DNA from: Nostoc carneum NIES-2107
Lineage (GTDB): Bacteria > Cyanobacteriota > Cyanobacteriia > Cyanobacteriales > Nostocaceae
Assembly (NCBI GenBank): GCA_002368155.1
Contig: AP018180.1
Coordinates: 4,735,007-4,799,006, forward strand
Direction of reading: 5' to 3'
DNA: 64,000 nt
Below, piece by piece: positions 61,587 through 64,000 of this stretch. Within the stretch, counting starts at the first letter, position 1; every line of letters begins with the position of its first letter. The notes under the pieces were generated by a model. That model ran no database searches and was not told the DNA's origin. It saw only the letters and a program-made list of their open reading frames with translations. The position numbers and the translations under genes were made by a program.

Positions 61587-61731
61587 AAGCTGTTACGCAT
61601 TTAAATTGTATATTTCGCGCTCAAGAGGTCAAAAAGTCAAGAGTCCAGGGTCAAAGGCTAGCTTGGACTTTTGACTCTTGACCCTTGACAGCCCTAACGC
61701 CAGAATATTTAATCTAGGCGCGTATCAGCTT
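61587..61731. mobile_element. About 145-bp MITE-like element, copy 3
   Basis: It runs from AAGCTGTTACGC to GCGTATCAGCTT, with near-perfect 12-bp terminal inverted repeats and the same internal palindromes as 36302-36447, in the same orientation. It abuts the stop of the minus-strand methyltransferase gene, overlapping its last bases closely (stop at 61733). Confidence 0.85.
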
Positions 61732-61732
61732 A

Positions 61733-62635
61733 CTATGCTAGTGGATTGCTATAAGCACTAAAACCATAAGCTAAAGTTTCTTTCCAAGCATCTGAAGGCT
61801 TGAGGCTTCTATTAAATGCTTTCGCAAATGGTAATGGAATACCCTTGATAGTTTCTGGTAAAATTGCATATTCTGTTGTTGGTTCCACTGTATATTGTGG
61901 ACACTTTTCTTTTATCCCTGCATCATTCAACATTTCTGCTATTTCTCTGGCTGAATATTGCTTGAGATAGATAGGATTCCTGCTAAATATGTTGAGATTT
62001 CTAATGAAATTATGGATAATATGTGATGGGCAAGCTTTGTTGTGGAAAGAATGATTAAACACAAAACTGCCGCCTGGTTTCAGGATACGGAATATCTCAG
62101 CTAATAAGTTTCTTAATTGTGCATCTGGTATATGCATAAAAACACAATTAGAAATTACTAAATCCACAGAATTATCTGCTAACGGTAAGATTTCTGCTGA
62201 GTTACAAATTATATTAAATTCCGCACCTGGGAAAAAATCGTATTCTTGTTTTACTTTAATTAATCTTCTGAGTAAAGGTTCGGAAATATCAATAGCATAA
62301 TATTTTTCACATCTCAGATTTTTATCTTTTGAAAGGTGTAATGGAGCGCGTCCATAACCACAACCAATTTCTAGAATAGAACCAACAGACTTATTCTCAG
62401 GAAATTTATTCCATGTGCCGCCTGGTTTACCACCTAGCAAAGTGTAATCTTGTTTAATAGCTGATGTTGCAGCACCCTGCTCAATTTTTTGAGAACCATA
62501 ATAAGTCTTACCAATTGCATCCCATTTCTGTTTATGTTCAGTGCTATTTAACTGTTCATAATTTTTGGGAAAATAAATACCATCCCGCAACTGAAAGTCA
62601 CTTAGGCTATTTCTAGATTTTTCTAGTTGAGTCAT
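61733..62635 (-). CDS. Class I SAM-dependent methyltransferase
   Basis: A 300-residue protein with a glycine motif I ILEIGCGYGRAPLHLSK (about 86-102), motif II-like YYAIDIS, and ADNSVDLVISNCVFMHIPDA, the Methyltransf_11 pattern. ATG 62635 is chosen over a TTG six codons upstream. The substrate is unknown. It is divergent from the FAD oxidoreductase gene; about 310 bp separate the two starts. Confidence 0.88.
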   Translation of the reverse strand: MTQLEKSRNSLSDFQLRDGIYFPKNYEQLNSTEHKQKWDAIGKTYYGSQKIEQGAATSAIKQDYTLLGGKPGGTWNKFPENKSVGSILEIGCGYGRAPLHLSKDKNLRCEKYYAIDISEPLLRRLIKVKQEYDFFPGAEFNIICNSAEILPLADNSVDLVISNCVFMHIPDAQLRNLLAEIFRILKPGGSFVFNHSFHNKACPSHIIHNFIRNLNIFSRNPIYLKQYSAREIAEMLNDAGIKEKCPQYTVEPTTEYAILPETIKGIPLPFAKAFNRSLKPSDAWKETLAYGFSAYSNPLA

Positions 62636-62946
62636 AATAAGATTCTTAATCAATAGCTAGCTATTTTTTCTGTTATACTCTTAACTAACTATTAAGTGCA
62701 AGTGCTGTTTTATTCAGCTTAATTCATTAAAAATACATTAAATAATTAACAAAATGATTTCTTGTTTAAGAATTCCTTAAAAACGCGGTTGTTTAAGATA
62801 AAACTTGTGCTAATTATCTAATTTCTGTGACTATTGCAGGCTAATATGATTGACATTTGTCAGTAATTTTACGATGAAATGTTAACATCGGTTTACAGAT
62901 ACTTTAAATTTAATTATAGATAGCAATAGTCGGAGACTAGGTGGAA

Positions 62947-64000
62947 ATGACAGCAGAGTCACAACAAAAACGGGTAGTTGTTGTAGGTGCAGGTTGGGCT
63001 GGTTTAGGGGCTACCTACCATCTGGCAAAACAAGGATATGATGTGACGCTTCTAGAAGCTGGGCCTTATCCTGGGGGATTGGTTGCTGGTTGGAAAACAG
63101 CAGCCGGACGTTCTGTGGAAGCAGGTATACATGGCTTTTGGTATCCTTACAGAAATATTTTTGCACTCATTAATGAATTAGCAATTAATCCTTTTACAAC
63201 TTGGACTCGTTCTGCTCAATATTCTCCTGCGGGATTAGAAGTAGAATCACCAATTTTCCAAGACTTACCAAGGTTACCCACTCCTTTAGGAACTTTTCTC
63301 TACACTAAATTTCAACGGTTACCATTAATTGACCGTTTGAGTGCCTTACCTTTACTTTATGCTGTAGTTGATTTTGATAATTCTCCTGATGCTTGGCAGC
63401 GTTATGATTTTGTGACAGCGCGGGAATTATTCAAAGATTTTGGGGTCTCAGCGCGACTTTATAAAGAAGCTTTTGAACCGATGTTATTGGTAGGTTTATT
63501 TGCCCCTGGAGAACAATGCTCAGCCGCTGCTACATTAGGAATGTTGTACTTTTTTATTTTGGCGCATCAAGCTGATTTTGATGTTGTTTGGTGCCGAGGA
63601 ACTGTTGGCGAAAAAATATTTAGTCCTTGGGTAAACCGTATTGAAAAAGCAGGTGCAAAAGTATTATCTCAAAAACGAGTTACTGATGTAATTGTAGATA
63701 GTAATAATCGAGCCACAGGTGTAGTTTGTGGCGATGAAGTTTTTGAGGCTGATGCTGTAATTTTTGCTGTTGGTATCACTGGCATGAAGAAAATAGTGGC
63801 TAATAGCAGCAGCTTACAAAATCGCGAAGAATTTCGCAATTTAAATAATTTAGGAGCAATTGATGTTTTAGCAACTCGCTTATGGTTTGACCGTAAAATT
63901 GATATTCCTCGCCCTTCTAATGCTTGCTTTGGTTTTGATGCAACTACAGGATGGACATTTTTTGATTTAAACGCCATCCATGATGAATATAAAAATGAAC
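62947..64000 (+). CDS. FAD-dependent carotenoid-desaturase-like oxidoreductase, 3' end beyond the window
   Basis: The frame is open from ATG 62947 to the edge (351 codons). VVVVGAGWAGLGATYHLAKQ is an N-terminal FAD-binding motif, followed by LLEAGPYPGGLVAGW and AGIHGFWYPYRN, as in phytoene/zeta-carotene desaturase and amine oxidase family proteins. MLLVGLFAPGEQCSAAATLG and LATRLWFDRKIDIPRPSN also resemble ZDS-type enzymes. It is a partial gene; the C-terminus with the second FAD motif is missing, so the substrate cannot be settled. Confidence 0.85.
   Translation, partial: MTAESQQKRVVVVGAGWAGLGATYHLAKQGYDVTLLEAGPYPGGLVAGWKTAAGRSVEAGIHGFWYPYRNIFALINELAINPFTTWTRSAQYSPAGLEVESPIFQDLPRLPTPLGTFLYTKFQRLPLIDRLSALPLLYAVVDFDNSPDAWQRYDFVTARELFKDFGVSARLYKEAFEPMLLVGLFAPGEQCSAAATLGMLYFFILAHQADFDVVWCRGTVGEKIFSPWVNRIEKAGAKVLSQKRVTDVIVDSNNRATGVVCGDEVFEADAVIFAVGITGMKKIVANSSSLQNREEFRNLNNLGAIDVLATRLWFDRKIDIPRPSNACFGFDATTGWTFFDLNAIHDEYKNE

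Noticed and set aside
1-64000. tRNA or rRNA genes
   Set aside because: No cloverleaf-type GTTCRANYC arms or rRNA-like conserved segments were noticed; a covariance-model scan would be needed to exclude them fully.

Overview
The window is chromosomal DNA of a filamentous, probably heterocyst-forming cyanobacterium of the Nostoc/Tolypothrix/Calothrix type. The evidence is the very high density of HIP1 octamers (GCGATCGC) inside genes, cyanobacterium-specific genes (CcmP carboxysome shell protein, GUN4-domain protein, XisH/XisI pair, Ycf63-type MlaE permease with its DUF3119 neighbour, a treZ-treY-treH set) and intergenic regions packed with short G-rich and palindromic repeats (GGGGATT, GGGTAAT, AGACGCGATTCATCGCGTCT). 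No rRNA, tRNA or real CRISPR array was seen.

Layout. 0-4.6 kb: DUF3119 and MlaE-like permease (minus strand), a small membrane protein, SppA-type protease and chorismate mutase, separated by repeat-rich spacers. 5.9-10.5 kb: an outer-membrane two-partner-secretion transporter (TpsB) directly followed by a TPR-CHAT protease-like protein, with no TpsA substrate gene nearby. 11-17.7 kb: trehalose synthesis and breakdown (TreZ, TreY, TreH), then a ketopantoate-reductase-like gene on the other strand, a fasciclin protein and a small membrane protein. 20-25.5 kb: a decayed region with a CHAT fragment, a BrnT/BrnA toxin-antitoxin pair, and a leucine-rich-repeat gene remnant split by one insertion element that itself carries a second element. 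The inner element carries its own ribbon-helix-helix protein and at least nine copies of a 15-bp palindrome. 25.9-28.4 kb: an uncharacterised 246-residue protein and a SulP anion transporter.

28.6-40.5 kb is the most notable part. An IS630 element ends 26 bp before a run of ten or eleven same-strand genes rich in oxygenases: two Rieske non-heme iron oxygenases, two different ferritin-like di-iron proteins, a plant-type [2Fe-2S] ferredoxin, a styrene/indole-monooxygenase-like flavoprotein, a sterol-desaturase-type membrane hydroxylase, a hexapeptide acyltransferase, a GH3-type acyl-adenylating enzyme and a nucleoside phosphorylase. It has no NRPS or PKS gene and looks like an undescribed small-molecule or lipid-tailoring pathway.

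40.6-47.1 kb is ordinary metabolism (MtfA-like peptidase, YidD, IlvA, sucrose-phosphate phosphatase, RuvA, BioF). 47-51.9 kb is accessory: 63-bp tandem repeats, an IS110 element with a likely bridge-RNA region, a GUN4 protein with a G-rich-repeat tail, a DUF4258/YgiT toxin-antitoxin-like pair, XisH/XisI and an aspartic protease. 52-64 kb holds a TrkA-N/potassium-channel-like protein, CcmP with a pentapeptide-repeat protein, several uncharacterised membrane proteins, a response-regulator/histidine-kinase hybrid, a cyclic-nucleotide-binding protein, a methyltransferase and, running off the right edge, a carotenoid-desaturase-like FAD oxidoreductase. Several families of MITE-like palindromic elements of about 100-160 bp are scattered throughout.
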